From CAVRCA01 sp963719345 (GTDB taxonomy: Bacteria; Pseudomonadota; Alphaproteobacteria; Acetobacterales; Acetobacteraceae): a stretch of DNA of 35,676 nucleotides. Every line of letters begins with the position of its first letter. Within the stretch, counting starts at the first letter, position 1. The DNA lies in assembly GCA_963719345.1 (NCBI GenBank), contig CAVRCA010000008.1, positions 1-35,676 of the forward strand, given 5' to 3'. Of the stretch, positions 17,471-27,412 are shown piece by piece. Made by a program: the position numbers and the translations under genes. The notes below the pieces were generated by a model. That model saw only the letters and a program-made list of their open reading frames with translations, had not been told where the DNA came from and ran no database searches.

Positions 17471-18108
17471 TCAACGACCCGGCCACGCTGCGCCGTGGAT
17501 CGACGTGACCAGCAGCAGCGAGCGCGTCTTTTGCGGCTCCACGGCGCTCTTGCGCGCCGGCGCCTTGTCGCCGCGCAGCCCGAGTGCGGGGCGGCGCCCG
17601 GCCGGAGCATGCGGGCGAGCAGCCGCCTTGCGTAGTCGGCCGCGAATGCCGGGGTGCGCGAGTGATAGGACGTCATCGCCGATGGAGCTCGCCGGTCTCT
17701 GCAGCAAATCGCGGAGAAAGCGCGCGGCATAGTCGGCGTTTGCGGCAGGGTCGAACGCGTCGTCAATGGAGGCGAATGCGGCCGGATGGGCGCGCAGGTT
17801 GATCTGCATGCAGCCGACGTCGATGGACTGCATCCCTGCGGCCCGCATCGCCGCCACGGCTTTCACCGCCGCTTCCTTGCTCCCGTAGAAGTGGCTCCGC
17901 CGGCCGCGTTCACCGACCACGGCCAGGGCACGACGCGGTTCCCGATCGGCCGCCCGCTCTCCACCGTTGCGATCGCCTTCATGACGACGGCGGCATGGCA
18001 GCCGGCGCTCGCGGCCGAGATCGCGGAGCCGCAAGCGCCGTCATCGCCGGCCCAGCCCGCCTGCGGCGTCGCCAGAAGGGCCAGAAACAGGAGAACGACA
18101 GTGCGCAT
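17471..18108 (-). CDS. Lytic transglycosylase (SLT domain), frameshifted
   Basis: ATG 18108 opens a signal peptide (MRTVVLLFLALLATPQAGWA). The SLT core carries the probable catalytic Glu in 'VVMKAIATVESGRPIGN'. In a second frame it has 'HFYGSKEAAVKAVAAM', 'GMQSIDVGCMQINLRAHPAA', 'AFDPAANADYAARFLRDLL' and, in a third, 'YHSRTPAFAADYARRLLARM'. The end at TGA 17471-17473 follows a basic tail. It would cleave the MurNAc-GlcNAc bond of peptidoglycan in the periplasm, making room for envelope machinery. It starts 3 bases after the stop of the upstream Cys-rich gene and precedes the PAP2 fragment, so the three look co-transcribed. About three frame changes are present. Confidence 0.8.
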
Positions 18109-18111
18109 GGT

Positions 18112-18346
18112 TCAGTGCACCTGCGCGGTGACCGCTGCGCGGCAGGAGAGGGACAGGCTGGTGCGATACGGGCGGAGACAGATCGCGGCGTTGCGCGGCT
18201 GGGCCGGCGCGTCCGCTTCGGCGGGCAGAAGCGGCGGATCGCGTCGGCGCAGACCTGCCCAATGTCCAGCTTGCGAGCCGGCGGCGACGGGACCGTCCTC
18301 TTCGAGCATTTGCGCCCTCCCGCGCCATGGCGGCGAGCACCAGCAT
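18112..18346 (-). CDS. Small cysteine-rich protein, frameshifted
   Basis: The last frame ends 'AAICLRPYRTSLSLSCRAAV' and 'TAQVH' at TGA 18112-18114, three bases before the lytic transglycosylase ATG. In an adjacent frame just upstream is 'LDIGQVCADAIRRFCPPKRT'. Together they give the Cys spacing of a cysteine-rich repeat (C..DI.RFC ... CLRPYR..LS..CR.AV), as seen in small exported proteobacterial proteins. The start is uncertain: ATG 18309 is in the final frame, ATG 18346 in another. At least one frame change is needed. Function is unknown. Tight coupling suggests co-translation with the transglycosylase. Confidence 0.45.
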
Positions 18347-18479
18347 CGAGCGCGGCGGGTCCGATTGTTCGGTGCACGCTATTCTTCCTTAATCGCGTGG
18401 CTCCTGTAACATCAATCTAGCGGAGAAGTCACGACGTTCATTGCGCGACGCGCAATGAGAGCGAGATACGGAGAGCACC

Positions 18480-19051
18480 ATGGAGTCGATCACCCGGAGC
18501 ATCACACGGCGAGCGCTGCTCGGCGCCTCGCTGCTAGCGGCCGGGTGCCGCCAGGCCGCGACATTCCGCCGCTCGCGGATTACCGGCCGCAAACCTATCG
18601 GCTCGGACCGGGCGACCAGCTCCGCATCATCACCTTCGGCGAGGAGCAATTGACCGGCGAGTTCCGCGTCGATGACGGCGGCCGCATCGCCATGCCGCTG
18701 CTCGGCAGCGTGCCTGCCGGCGGCCGCAGCCCGAAGCAACTGGAGACAGACATCGAGGCCGCGCTGCAGCACCAGGATTTCCTCAAAAACCCGCACGTCA
18801 CCGTGGAGGTCATCGCCTATCGGCCCATTTTCGTCCTTGGCGAGGTCAGCAAGCCGGGCCAGTACCCGTATCAGCCCGGCATGACGTTCCTGACCGCCGT
18901 CGCCATTGCCGGCGGGTTCACCTATCGCGCGGTCCAGGACTACGGCACGGTGGTGCGCACGCTGAACGGCACGGCCTCGACGGGCCGGGTGACCCAGAGT
19001 TCGTTCCTTGCCCCCGGCGACGTGGTCCAGGTGCTCGAGCGCAACTTCTGA
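18480..19051 (+). CDS. Polysaccharide export lipoprotein (Wza/GumB-like outer-membrane channel family)
   Basis: ATG 18480 follows GGAGAG and begins MESITRSITRRALLGASLLA, with a lipobox (LLAAGC) near residue 23. A frame change near 18545 leads into 'YRLGPGDQLRIITFGEEQLT', the start of the Poly_export domain. Next come 'FRVDDGGRIAMPLLGSVPAG' and an SLBB domain ('RPIFVLGEVSKPGQYPYQPG', 'MTFLTAVAIAGGFTYRA'). It ends at TGA 19051. The length (about 190 residues) matches short members of the family that form the outer-membrane exit of capsule or exopolysaccharide. The precursor-making genes (gmd, epimerase, glycosyltransferases) are further right in the same half. Confidence 0.85.
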
Positions 19052-19205
19052 TCAGCGCAGCAGGAGAAGGAGGCAGCCGCCGAGCGCCGCCCAAAGGACG
19101 AGCGCGAACAACACGCCGTTGGCCAGCCCCCGACCCGGGGCGGTCTCGTCGGCGTGGTCGTCTCTGATTGGAAGGCTACCGTCCAAGGCCAAGCTCGTTG
19201 TGCAT
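19052..19205 (-). CDS. Small single-pass membrane protein (~50 aa)
   Basis: The frame ending at TGA 19052-19054 reads 'DGSLPIRDDHADETAPGRG' then 'LANGVLFALVLWAALGGCLL' and 'LLLR', one clear transmembrane helix at the C-terminus. ATG 19205 (MHNELGL) joins it after one frame change near 19180. Its stop codon is directly next to the stop of the converging polysaccharide-export gene (TGATCA, 19049-19054), with no spacer. Function is unknown. Confidence 0.5.
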
Positions 19206-19322
19206 TGCGATCGTTTTTCTCGCCCCGGTTGTGGGCGATCCGCGGCGCTCAGGTCAAATTAGAACGTCGTCAATCTGTGCAAGCTCGGCGGCGTTGTCGG
19301 GCGGCGAAGCGGGAGATGGACC

Positions 19323-20415
19323 ATGATCAGCAGCCGGGCGCATGCGGCGATCGACTACAGCGTGGCGGCCGGGCTGGCGGCGCTCGCGCTCGCGCCGAAG
19401 CTGCCGCGGCAGACGCGGCTCACCTTCGGCGCCGCCGCCCTGTTCCACACTCTGTATTCCGCCCGCACGGATTACGAGGGTGGCCTGGTCGGGCGGATCG
19501 GCATGGGCTCGCACCTTTCCTCTGGACCTGTCGGCGCCGCGGGCATCACCCTCTCCGGGCTCCTCGCGGCGCCGGAGGAGCGTCCGTTGCTGCTCGGGGT
19601 GGGCCTGGCCGAGCTGCTGGTCGTTGCGGGGAGCGACCGTCGCGCGGCTGCCGGCGTGCCAAGCAGCACCTACGAGCCGCTCGATGTCCCGAAGCCGTTT
19701 GCCGAGGGGATCTGGGTCGTCGACAGCGTGATCGGCCCCGGCCTGCCGGTCCGCATGACCGTGATCCGGCTGGGGAACGGCGATCTCCTGCTCCATTCGC
19801 CGACCCGCTACAGCCCGCGCCTGCGGATCGCGCTGGAGCGTCTCGGCCGCATCCGGCACCTCGTCGCGCCCAACATCGCGCACTGGACGTTCATCAAGTC
19901 CTGGCAGCACGCGATGCCGGCGGCAGAGGTTTGGGCCGCGCCGGGGTTACGCGAGCGCGGCCAGGTTCGCCGCTCCCGCCTGCGCATCGACCACGTCCTC
20001 GGCCCAAGGGCGCCCGCTGTCTGGGACGGCGAGATCGATCAGCTGGTCGTCCCGGCGGCGCCGGGTTCCACGAGGTCGCGATATTTCACCGGGGGAGCCG
20101 GACGCTCGTGCTCACGGACCTCGTCCAGAATTGGGAGCCGCCAAACTCCCCTGGCCGATCCGCACCCTTGGCGCGCTGATCGGCACGCTCGCGCCGGTCG
20201 GGCGCGCGCCCGTCTACTTGCGGCAGTTGATCCGGCTCCGCCGCCGGGATGCGGCCGAGGCCGCCCGTCATCTGGTCGACTGGCGGCCCGACCGCGTCCT
20301 TCTCACCCACGGCCGCCCCTGGGAGCACGATGCCACCGCCCGGCTGCGTCAGTCGCTCGGTTGGCTGCTCGTTCCCGCTCAGCGGGCTGGGTCTGAGATA
20401 CTGCCGCTCCGCTGA
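19323..20415 (+). CDS. DUF4336 protein with N-terminal membrane domain, two frameshifts
   Basis: ATG 19323 begins MISSRAHAAIDYSVAAGLAA. A hydrophobic N-terminal domain of about 110 residues has glycine-rich helices ('GPVGAAGITLSGLLAAPEER'). From residue about 120 the DUF4336 domain appears: 'PFAEGIWVVDSVIGPGLPVR', 'MTVIRLGNGDLLLHSPTRYS', 'LVAPNIAHWTFIKSWQHAMP' and 'SRTLVLTDLVQNWEPP'. It ends 'WRPDRVLLTHGRPWEHDAT' before TGA 20415. DUF4336 resembles a metallo-beta-lactamase fold without the full metal-ligand set; its substrate is unknown. Frame changes are near 20065 and 20145. It converges on the radical SAM gene, with the 3' ends probably overlapping slightly. Confidence 0.75.
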
Positions 20416-21876
20416 GCGCCGGGTGCAGTAGCGCTCGAAGGCGCGCCGCTCCGGCTCGAGGCCGAGCACCGTGCGCCAGGAGTGGCCGCGGAACGTGTGG
20501 GCGAGCAGCGCGAGGCCATGGCGGAGCGAGAACAGCGGGTCGTGCCGGATCATCGCCGGCATGTGCCGTACCTTTATCCAGCGATCGGCCCGCCAGCGCA
20601 GGTATTCCACCTCGCGCAGCCGAGATGCTCGCAGCGAACCACGGCCGTGGTGCCGTCGTATTGGGCCACGTCGTCGATCGCGATCAGGTCGCGCTGGCGC
20701 AGGTCGGCGGTCATCGGCGTGCCGGGATAGGGCGTGGGGTGCTGGATGTAGGGCCAGTCGATCCAGCGCCGGGCGAAGTCGAGGTTGGCCTCGATGTCGT
20801 CGCGCGTGTCGCCGGGGTTGCCCACGATCAGGCCGCCGACCACGAACATGCTGTTGCGCGCGGATGTGCCGGATCGCGTCGATCGCGGCATTGCCGCTGC
20901 GCTTGCCGTCCACGCGCTTGAGGTTCTTGCTCTCCGCCTTGAGGAAGCCGAGATCCTGCTGCAGCACGTTTTCGATGCCGAGGAAGACGTAGCGGAACCC
21001 GGCGCGGCGCATCAGCGGCGCCAGCTCGGCACCATGGTCGGCGATCGTCGAGGTCATCGCCTGCACGGTGTAGTCGATCGTGTGCAGCCCGGCGTCGATG
21101 ATGGCGTGGCACAGCGCGGTGAAGCGCCGGACATCGAGCACGATGTTGTCGTCGACCAGGAAGATCGGCGCGCGCCGTGCGTCTTGGCGTCGGCGATGTC
21201 CGCGATGACGCGTTCGATCGAGAAGCGGTGGAAGTTGCGCCCGCGCATCTCGATGATGGAGCAGAAGCTGCAGTCGAAGGTGCAGCCGCGCGAGGTCTCG
21301 ACGACGTCGCTGGCGCCCGATCATGGCGTAGCCGGAGAGCACGCGGGCCGCACGGTTGGGCAGGCGGATCTCCTCGCCGCCGAGCTTGGCGATGCCGCGC
21401 TTGCGGTTGTGCCGGAACGCGCCGTCGACGCGGAAGCGACAGGCCGTCGATCGCCTCGAACCCGTCGCCGCGCTCGATCGCTCGCAGCAGCTCGCGGAAG
21501 GTGATCTCGCCTTCGCCGGCGACGAGGAAGTCGGCGGGCGAGCTCCGCGTAGGCGTCCTGGCCAGGCTCGGGTCGTAGCCGCCGACGACGATCCGCACCC
21601 CGGGCTTGATCGCGCGCACGAGGTCCATGACCGCGAAGGCGGTGGCGCGCTGGAAGGTCATGATCGAGAGGCCGACGACCTCCGGGTCCCACTCGGCCAT
21701 CAGTCGCCGGACCGTCGCTGCGACCAGTGCTGGGCCAGGATCAGGTCGGCCACCGCGACGCGGTGGTGCGGGTCGACGTTGCCCGCCAGCGAGGTGAGCG
21801 CGCCGTTCGGCATCCGCACGGCCTTCGCCGGCATGTGCTCGAACGAGTCCGGCATGGACATCAGCAGCACGTTCAT
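20379..21876 (-). CDS. B12-binding-type radical SAM protein, several frameshifts
   Basis: ATG 21876 begins MNVLLMSMPDSFEHMPAKAV. The N-terminal cobalamin-binding-like part has 'EWDPEVVGLSIMTFQRATAF' and 'GVRIVVGGYDPSLA'. The radical SAM cluster motif is intact in 'VETSRGCTFDCSFCSIIEM' (CxxxCxxC, near 21262-21285). Further on are 'IFLVDDNIVLDVRRFTALCH', 'FRYVFLGIENVLQQDLGFL', 'NMFVVGGLIVGNPGDTRDDI' and 'HPTPYPGTPMTADLRQRDLI'. The C-terminus has 'WRADRWIKVRHMPAMIRHDP' and 'RRAFERYCTRRSAERQYLRP'. Family members perform methylations, ring contractions or other radical chemistry; the substrate here is unknown, although a lipid or hopanoid-type role is known for some relatives. The stop at about 20379 is inferred. 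About five breaks are present. Confidence 0.8.
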
Positions 21877-21916
21877 TCGCCGTTCTCCCGCCTGATGCCG
21901 GGCGGCTCCCGGCGGC

Positions 21917-23811
21917 TTAGAACCCGAACATGTGGTCGAGCGAGAAGGCGCCGCTCGCTTCCATCAGGCCATGGTAGCCGAAGAGGCGGCAAGTGGGGTC
22001 GCGGATGATGACGTAGCCGCGCGGGCCGGCTTGCTCGAGCAGGTCGTCGCCGAAGTGCTCGTGCGGGAAGACCAGGGCGCTGCCGGAGCAGGCGATGTGC
22101 AGGGGGCGCTCGGCGATGAGCTGGCCGTCGCCGTCGTGCAGCAGGAGGGTCGTGCTGGTCTGCGGGTGCCAGGGGGCGGAGGCGGCGTAGATCAGGGCGG
22201 CGAAGCTGCGGCGGGTGCGGTCGCCGAGTTTCAGGAACAGCCGGGTCGAGAGACCCGGCGGCGGGCCGGAATAGCTTTGCGGCTCGTCGCGATAGGTCAT
22301 CGCCGTGTTGTAGATGTGGGCGCCGAAGCTGCTCTCGGCGGCGTGGCCGCTCGCGCGGTGCTCGTAGCGGACCAGGCAGTGCATCCAGCCATCGGCGTCG
22401 CCGCCGTCCTGGAAATCGTAGACCAGCTCGGCGTGGCCGTCTCGGCGCCGAGCTCGTCGAGGTCGACGGCGAGCGCGTGGTCGCGCGGCAGGTTGCCGAG
22501 GAAGCGCTCGACGGTCTTGCGGCCGTCGGCGCCGAACACTTCGAGGCGGAGCGGCAGGTCGGCCTGGCTTTCGGCCATGGGCGTGGGCAGGACGATGCTG
22601 CGGAACCGGTCGGGCGGGAGCACCGGGAACGGCAGCAGGTAGCCGCGGCCCATCAGGTTGTGCAGCGACTTGATTTCCGGGTTGGGCTTGAGGTCGGCGC
22701 GCTCGACGTTGAGGTGGGCGATGCGGGTGCGGCCGTCGCGGATCACCTCGTAGCGCGGGCGGACCACGTGGCGGCCGGCGCGGACCTCGATCTGGGCGGG
22801 CCATTCGAGGCCGGGAAGCAGTTCGGCGACGTCGACGGCGTCGGTGGCGTAGCCCGGGAGTTCGCGGGGGAACGGGACCGGCTGTTCGGCGCCCATGCGG
22901 TCGAGCTGGACGGCGCCGGCGGGGATGGGGGCGGCGTGGCTGTTCTGCAGCCAGAGCAGGACGCGCTCGCCGGGTCGGGGGGCGGGCATGCCGGCGTAGC
23001 GGTCGCTGGGCCAGGCGTTGGCGTCGTGCGTGCAGGAGAGGCTGGGCTCGCCGCCGGTGCCGTAGGTGTCGAGCGCGTATTTGACCACGTCGTGGCCGGC
23101 GGCGCCGATCGCGTGGATGAAGAGCTGGCCGGTGAAGGCGGGGAGGGCGAAGCGGGCGCGGACCTCTTGGCTGTCGATGGCGATGCCGCCGGGGCCGGGA
23201 GGGGTCGGTTCCTCCCATTCGGCGAGGACCTGGCCGTCCTCGTCGAACAGGCGGCACCAGAGGCGGACGGATTTGGCGCCGTAGCCGGCCCAGTAGTTGG
23301 CGGTGACCAGGCGGGTGTGCAGGCCGGGGCCGCCGGGCTCGCCGGTGTCGCGGAAGAAGGCGTAGTTGGTGGCGAAGTTGGTCTGCTCGAGGTAGCGGCC
23401 CTTGTTGGTGAGCATCTCCGGCGGGAGCTTGGCCTCGTCGAGCGTCAGCACCTCGGCCCCTGCCGGGACCATGAAGCCGATCCGCTGGAGGATGCGGCCG
23501 GCGTCGAAGGCGGCGACCAGCAGGATGCGGCAGGGCGAGTGCGGCAGGTCGGTGAGCGGGCGGGCGGCGACGCCGGCGCGGAGCTCGCCGATCTGCGCGA
23601 CGTCATGGACGAACACGTCCTGCGGGCGGGGCATGGAGGGGTGCATGGCCCAGAGCGCGCCGGCGACCCGGTCGGGGTCATAGACGGCGAGCGGGGCCGA
23701 GCCGATGCGCGCGGCGAGGCGCTCGATCGCCTCGGCGGCGAGCGGGTGGGCGAGGGCCTTGTAGATGACGTTGCCGCCCGCGCGGGCGTCGAAGGTCTGG
23801 ATGTCGAGCAT
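21917..23811 (-). CDS. Large conserved-looking hypothetical protein (~630 aa), one frameshift
   Basis: ATG 23811 begins MLDIQTFDARAGGNVIYKAL. The frame is open for about 1.38 kb to near 22435. A one-base slip then takes it to 'GHAELVYDFQDGGDADGWMH' and on to 'MEASGAFSLDHMFGF' at TAA 21917-21919. An N-terminal alpha/beta region ('CRILLVAAFDAGRILQRIGF') is followed by repeated beta-sandwich-like stretches ('KSVRLWCRLFDEDGQVLAEW', 'LFLKLGDRTRRSFAALIYA'). No signal peptide is evident and no family is recognised. It starts 6 bases after the stop of the ELM1-like gene and leads toward the radical SAM gene, so these three are probably one operon. A role in surface glycan or envelope biology is only inferred from neighbours. 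Confidence 0.7.
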
Positions 23812-23817
23812 GGCGCC

Positions 23818-24743
23818 TCAATAGCCCAGGCGGCGGCGTACGTCTGCGCCTGCGGCCGGCGTGTCGTCGAGGGGCTGCGCCGGCCACATCTCGAGCCGGC
23901 CGGCGAAGGGGCGGATGCGGCCGTCCTCCAGGAGCAGGCGATTGAACAGGCGGATGCGGCGGGAGTGGCCGGGGAGCCCGGCCAGCAGCACCGGCGCGGC
24001 GGTGGCGACGGCTTCGGAGACCATGGAGACGCTGTCCTCCGTGACGACGATCGCGTCGGCGAGCGCGAGCAGGCCGAAATAGGGGTTCTCTCCGTGCATG
24101 TCCCATACCCAGGCGCCGAGCGGCTCGACCGCGTCGGCCAGGGCGGCGCGGGCGTCGGCGGAGGTGCGGCGGGAGGGGGTGAGCGCCAGGCCGACGCGGT
24201 CCGCGCGCATCATGCCGGCGAGCTGGGCGCCGAGCTGGGCGGCCACGGCGCGGTCGAGCCGGAAGCGGCCGTTGCTGCCGCCGACCAGCACGGCGACGAG
24301 CGGGCGGGGCAGGTGCGGCGAAGCGCGGGCGCCACTCGGCGGCGGCCTCGGCGAGGCGGGAAGGGGTGGCGCGGTGCAGCGCGGTGCGGGTGACGATCAC
24401 GTTCGGGCCGGTCGAGGCCGTCGTGGCGGTTGACCACGACCACGTCGAAGCGGCTGGGGTCCATGCGCGGGTGCTGGATTTGGACCAGGCGGCGGCCGGG
24501 TCGGCGCAGGGCGTGGGCGACGACGGCCGCGGTGCCGCCGGCGCTGATGAGGATGTCGTGGCCGGGATCGGGCAGGCGGACGGCGCGGAGCGGGGCGGGC
24601 CAGAGCCGGGCGGTCATCCAGCGCCAGGGGGCGCGCGGGTGCAGCGCGACGAGTTCGGGCTCGAGCGAGGCGGCTTCGGCGAGGCCAAGCGCCTGAGCCT
24701 GGAGTCCGGCGAGGGGCTCGCTGAGGATCGAAGCTGTCTGCAT
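23818..24743 (-). CDS. ELM1/GtrOC1-family putative nucleoside-diphosphate-sugar transferase, two frameshifts
   Basis: ATG 24743 begins MQTASILSEPLAGLQAQALG. Matching text includes 'GHDILISAGGTAAVVAHALR', 'RLVQIQHPRMDPSRFDVVVV' and 'NRHDGL', then in a second frame 'PNVIVTRTALHRATPSRL'. In a third frame it has 'VAVLVGGSNGRFRLDRAVAA', 'ENPYFGLLALADAIVVTEDS' and 'VSMVSEAVATAAPVLL'. The 'TEDSVSMVSEA' segment is the signature of the family first named for mitochondrial fission factor ELM1. Bacterial members resemble GT-B glycosyltransferases and lie in envelope loci. It ends at TGA 23818. The next gene starts 6 bases on, consistent with one transcript. Confidence 0.8.
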
Positions 24744-24864
24744 GGCGCGCTTGTCTGGCCGCGTTGGGCGCGCGTCAATGTCGGGCGCATTAGTGCTTCG
24801 GTAATCGGGTTCGTGGTAAGCAGCGCCCGCGCAAAACGGAGGACGCGCTCTGTCGGAGCCGATC

Positions 24865-26547
24865 GTGAGGGACGCGGGGGCGAGGCTGCCGCGGGCGGGG
24901 ATTTTTGCGGATCGTGTGGTGCTGTGGCGCGTGGCGGTGGCCGTTGTCCTCGGGGTCGCGTCCGTGGTGCTGCTGCTGACCGCGCCGGTGGACGACGATT
25001 TCTGGTGGCAGGACGCGCCGCGGCACGCGCTGAACGGCGCGTTCGTGCTGGACTTCGTGCGGGCGCATCCGTGGAGCGACCCGCTCGGCTGGGCGGCGGA
25101 GTACTATATCCGGTACCCCGCGCTGACGATCGGGTTCTACCCGCCGCTGTTCTACGCGTGGGAGGCGATGCTGTTCGCCCTGTTCGGGGTCAGCCACTTC
25201 GTCGCCCAGCTCGCGGTGAGCCCGTTCCTGTTCGCGCTGGGGCTGGGCGGGTATCGGCTGGCGCGGCTGCTGCTGCCTCGCCCGGCGGCGCTGGGCGTGG
25301 GGCTGCTCCTGCTCGGGGCGCCGGCGATCGCGCTCTGGGGCCGCCAGGTGATGCTCGACATTCCGGCGCATGCGGCGCTGCTGTGGACCGTGGTGTGCTT
25401 CGCGTCTTACGCGCGGCATGGCCGGCCGCGGTCGCTGTACGGCGGCATCGCGCTGTTCGTGGTGTCGCTCTATCTGAAGTTGAACGCGGCGTTCATCGCG
25501 GTGCCGATCGCGCTGACGCTGCTGGTGGCTCGCGGCTGGCGGGTCCTGCTCGACCGGCACCTATGGATCGGGTCGGCGCTCGGGGCAGTGGCCTGCGTTC
25601 CGATCGTCCTGCTCACGCTCCGCTTCGGCGCGGTGAACGTGGAGAACGTGTCCGGCCATGTCGGGCTCCCGATCACCAGCCTCGCCGCCTGGCTGTTCTA
25701 CATCGAGGCGCTGCCGGAGCAGATCGGGTGGGTGCCGCTCGTGCTGGGCGTCGCCGGGGTGGCGTGGGTGATGGTGCGGCCGCCGCCGTTGAGCCGGCCG
25801 ATGCTGGTGCTGTTCAGCGCGTGGCTGCTGTTCGGATACGTGGTGTTCTCGGCGATCAAGGTGCGCGAGGCGCGCCACGATCTGATGATCCTGTTCCCGT
25901 TGCTGCTCTGCGCCGCGTACGCGGTCTGGAGCTGGGTGCCGAAGCGCTGGGCGGAGATGGCCATTTTGGCGCTCGGCGTGGTGGTGTTCGGCAGCACGGT
26001 GCTGGCCGGGCCGCCACCGAGCGTGCGCGGCTACCGGCAGGTCGTCGACGACGTCGCCGCCCGGGCGCGGGCAGGGGCGGTCATCGTCTATTCGGGTTAT
26101 CGCGACGGCAACTTCGTATTCGGCATGCGGACGCATCCGGAGCGGAGCGACCTGCGCATCCTACGCACCGACAAGCTGTTCCTACGGCTCGCGGTGACGC
26201 GAAACTGGGGGGTGCGCGAGTTGGGGATCGACGAGGCCGGGCTGCTGGACGCGCTCAAGCATAACGGGGTCAGTCTGGTGGTGGCGCAGCGCGGGTTCTG
26301 GAACGACATCCCGCAGATGCAGCGGTTCAACGCGTTGCTGGACGGGCCGTCGTTCCGCCGGGTCGCGAGCTATCCGATTACCGGCGACCTCAGCACCAAT
26401 GACGGGCGCAACGATCCGGGCGGGGGCATGGTCGACATCTACGAGCCGACCTACGAGGTGCCGCCGCCGCCGGACTCGATCGATATCGACGTGCCATTCG
26501 GGCATGTCCGGCTGCATGGGACGCTCGCGCAGCCGGGCGCGCACTGA
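24865..26547 (+). CDS. GT39/PMT-like integral membrane glycosyltransferase, intact
   Basis: GTG 24865 follows GGAG with about 6 bases of spacing. It encodes 560 residues in one frame, one of the few unbroken long genes here. About ten transmembrane helices are visible, starting with 'VVLWRVAVAVVLGVASVVLL'. The first periplasmic loop has acidic residues followed by aromatic ones ('VDDDFWWQDAPRHALNG'), as expected for the catalytic Asp of the GT39/ArnT fold. 'YYIRYPALTIGFYPPLFYAW' and 'LYLKLNAAFIAVPIAL' also fit dolichyl/undecaprenyl-phosphate-sugar-dependent enzymes. A soluble C-terminal domain follows from about residue 390. It probably adds a sugar to a lipid or surface glycan on the periplasmic side. 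It is divergent from the ELM1-family gene, sharing a 120-base intergenic region. Confidence 0.8.
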   Translation: MRDAGARLPRAGIFADRVVLWRVAVAVVLGVASVVLLLTAPVDDDFWWQDAPRHALNGAFVLDFVRAHPWSDPLGWAAEYYIRYPALTIGFYPPLFYAWEAMLFALFGVSHFVAQLAVSPFLFALGLGGYRLARLLLPRPAALGVGLLLLGAPAIALWGRQVMLDIPAHAALLWTVVCFASYARHGRPRSLYGGIALFVVSLYLKLNAAFIAVPIALTLLVARGWRVLLDRHLWIGSALGAVACVPIVLLTLRFGAVNVENVSGHVGLPITSLAAWLFYIEALPEQIGWVPLVLGVAGVAWVMVRPPPLSRPMLVLFSAWLLFGYVVFSAIKVREARHDLMILFPLLLCAAYAVWSWVPKRWAEMAILALGVVVFGSTVLAGPPPSVRGYRQVVDDVAARARAGAVIVYSGYRDGNFVFGMRTHPERSDLRILRTDKLFLRLAVTRNWGVRELGIDEAGLLDALKHNGVSLVVAQRGFWNDIPQMQRFNALLDGPSFRRVASYPITGDLSTNDGRNDPGGGMVDIYEPTYEVPPPPDSIDIDVPFGHVRLHGTLAQPGAH

Positions 26548-26627
26548 CCGGGGGCGGATGTGCTCGCTCGAGCTCGGCCTAACAGCAGCGGCTGGGCAGG
26601 CTGGCGCGAAGCGGGCAGGATGGACCC

Positions 26628-27346
26628 ATGCCGCTGATCAAGTATCGAAGCTTTAACCCGGACCTGCTGCCGCGACGCACGCGGCTGGAAGTGCCGGGCT
26701 GGGCGGGGACGCAGGAGCCGCGTCAGAACGGGTCGCACGAGCAGCCCTGGCATTGCATCCCGTTTACGGAAGCGGCGCGCGCCGGACTCGAGCTGCCCTA
26801 TCCGCATCCCGACGAGCTGCGGGTGAGCACGCGCGATGGCGAGATCCTGTTCGAGGGCGAGTTCGGAGAGGCGGGCGACCCGGACGCGCGGCGGCCGCCG
26901 TTCCGCAGCTTCGGGCGGAGTACTATACGTATCAGCTGCTGCTTGACCTCAAGGTCGAGCCTGGGTGGGGTCTACGCATTGAGACGCACCCGCGATTTTT
27001 CACCGATACGACGGGGACGGTGCCAATCGCGGTGCCGGCGGTTCTGCGGCACTGGTGGCCGATGATCAATTTCGTGGTTTTCAAGACGCCGGCGCCGGGC
27101 CAGGTGCACGTGTTCCGGCCAGGCGAGCCGATGCTGGCGGTCAGCCTGGTGGTGCCGGACGAGAAGCTCGATCTCGCGCCGATGAGCGAGGAGGAGGCGG
27201 CGGAGCGAGAGCTGATATCGCGCCGGATCCACGCCAGCCGCGAGACGCTCTCGGCGGACACTCAGTGGACGTCATCGACCGATACCGTGTTCGACGGCAC
27301 TTACCGAAGGCTGTTCGGGGCGGCCAAGAGCGCCAAGGAGCGCTGA
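26628..27346 (+). CDS. DUF6065-like protein, one frameshift
   Basis: ATG 26628 begins MPLIKYRSFNPDLLPRRTRL. 'NGSHEQPWHCIPFTEAARAG', 'LELPYPHPDELRVSTRDGEI' and, after a slip near 26920, 'EYYTYQLLLDLKVEPGWGLR' and 'HPRFFTDTTGTVPIAVPAVL' are visible. 'WWPMINFVVFKTPAPGQVHV' and 'FRPGEPMLAVSLVVP' follow. The ordering (a Cys-containing 'CIPF' turn, then a strand-rich core) matches my memory of DUF6065, a soluble family without known function. It ends at TGA 27346, about 239 residues. It is downstream of the GT39 gene by 80 bases, so probably in the same transcript, and is followed by a strong hairpin terminator. Confidence 0.65.
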
Positions 27347-27376
27347 GCGCCGCCGCCGCGTCTCGGAACCGCGTTT

Positions 27377-27406
27377 CCCGTCCTGGTCGGTCAGGGCCAG
27401 GACGGG
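27377..27406. terminator. Hairpin terminator between two convergent genes
   Basis: CCCGTCCTGG (27377-27386) and its exact reverse complement (27397-27406) form a 10-bp stem with a 10-base loop. It lies between the stops of the DUF6065-like gene (plus) and the polyhistidine gene (minus), and could serve both. T-runs are short. Confidence 0.65.
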
Positions 27407-27412
27407 CTCAGA

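Noticed and set aside
22477..24393. 638-residue Gly/Ala/Val-rich plus-strand open frame
   Set aside because: It is antisense to the large hypothetical and ELM1-like genes. Its composition is what GC-rich codons give when read backwards, and it crosses two real genes.
24366..26264. 632-residue open frame overlapping the GT39-like gene
   Set aside because: It is Arg/Gly/Ala-rich with no helices. The overlapping frame encodes a clean multi-pass membrane protein.
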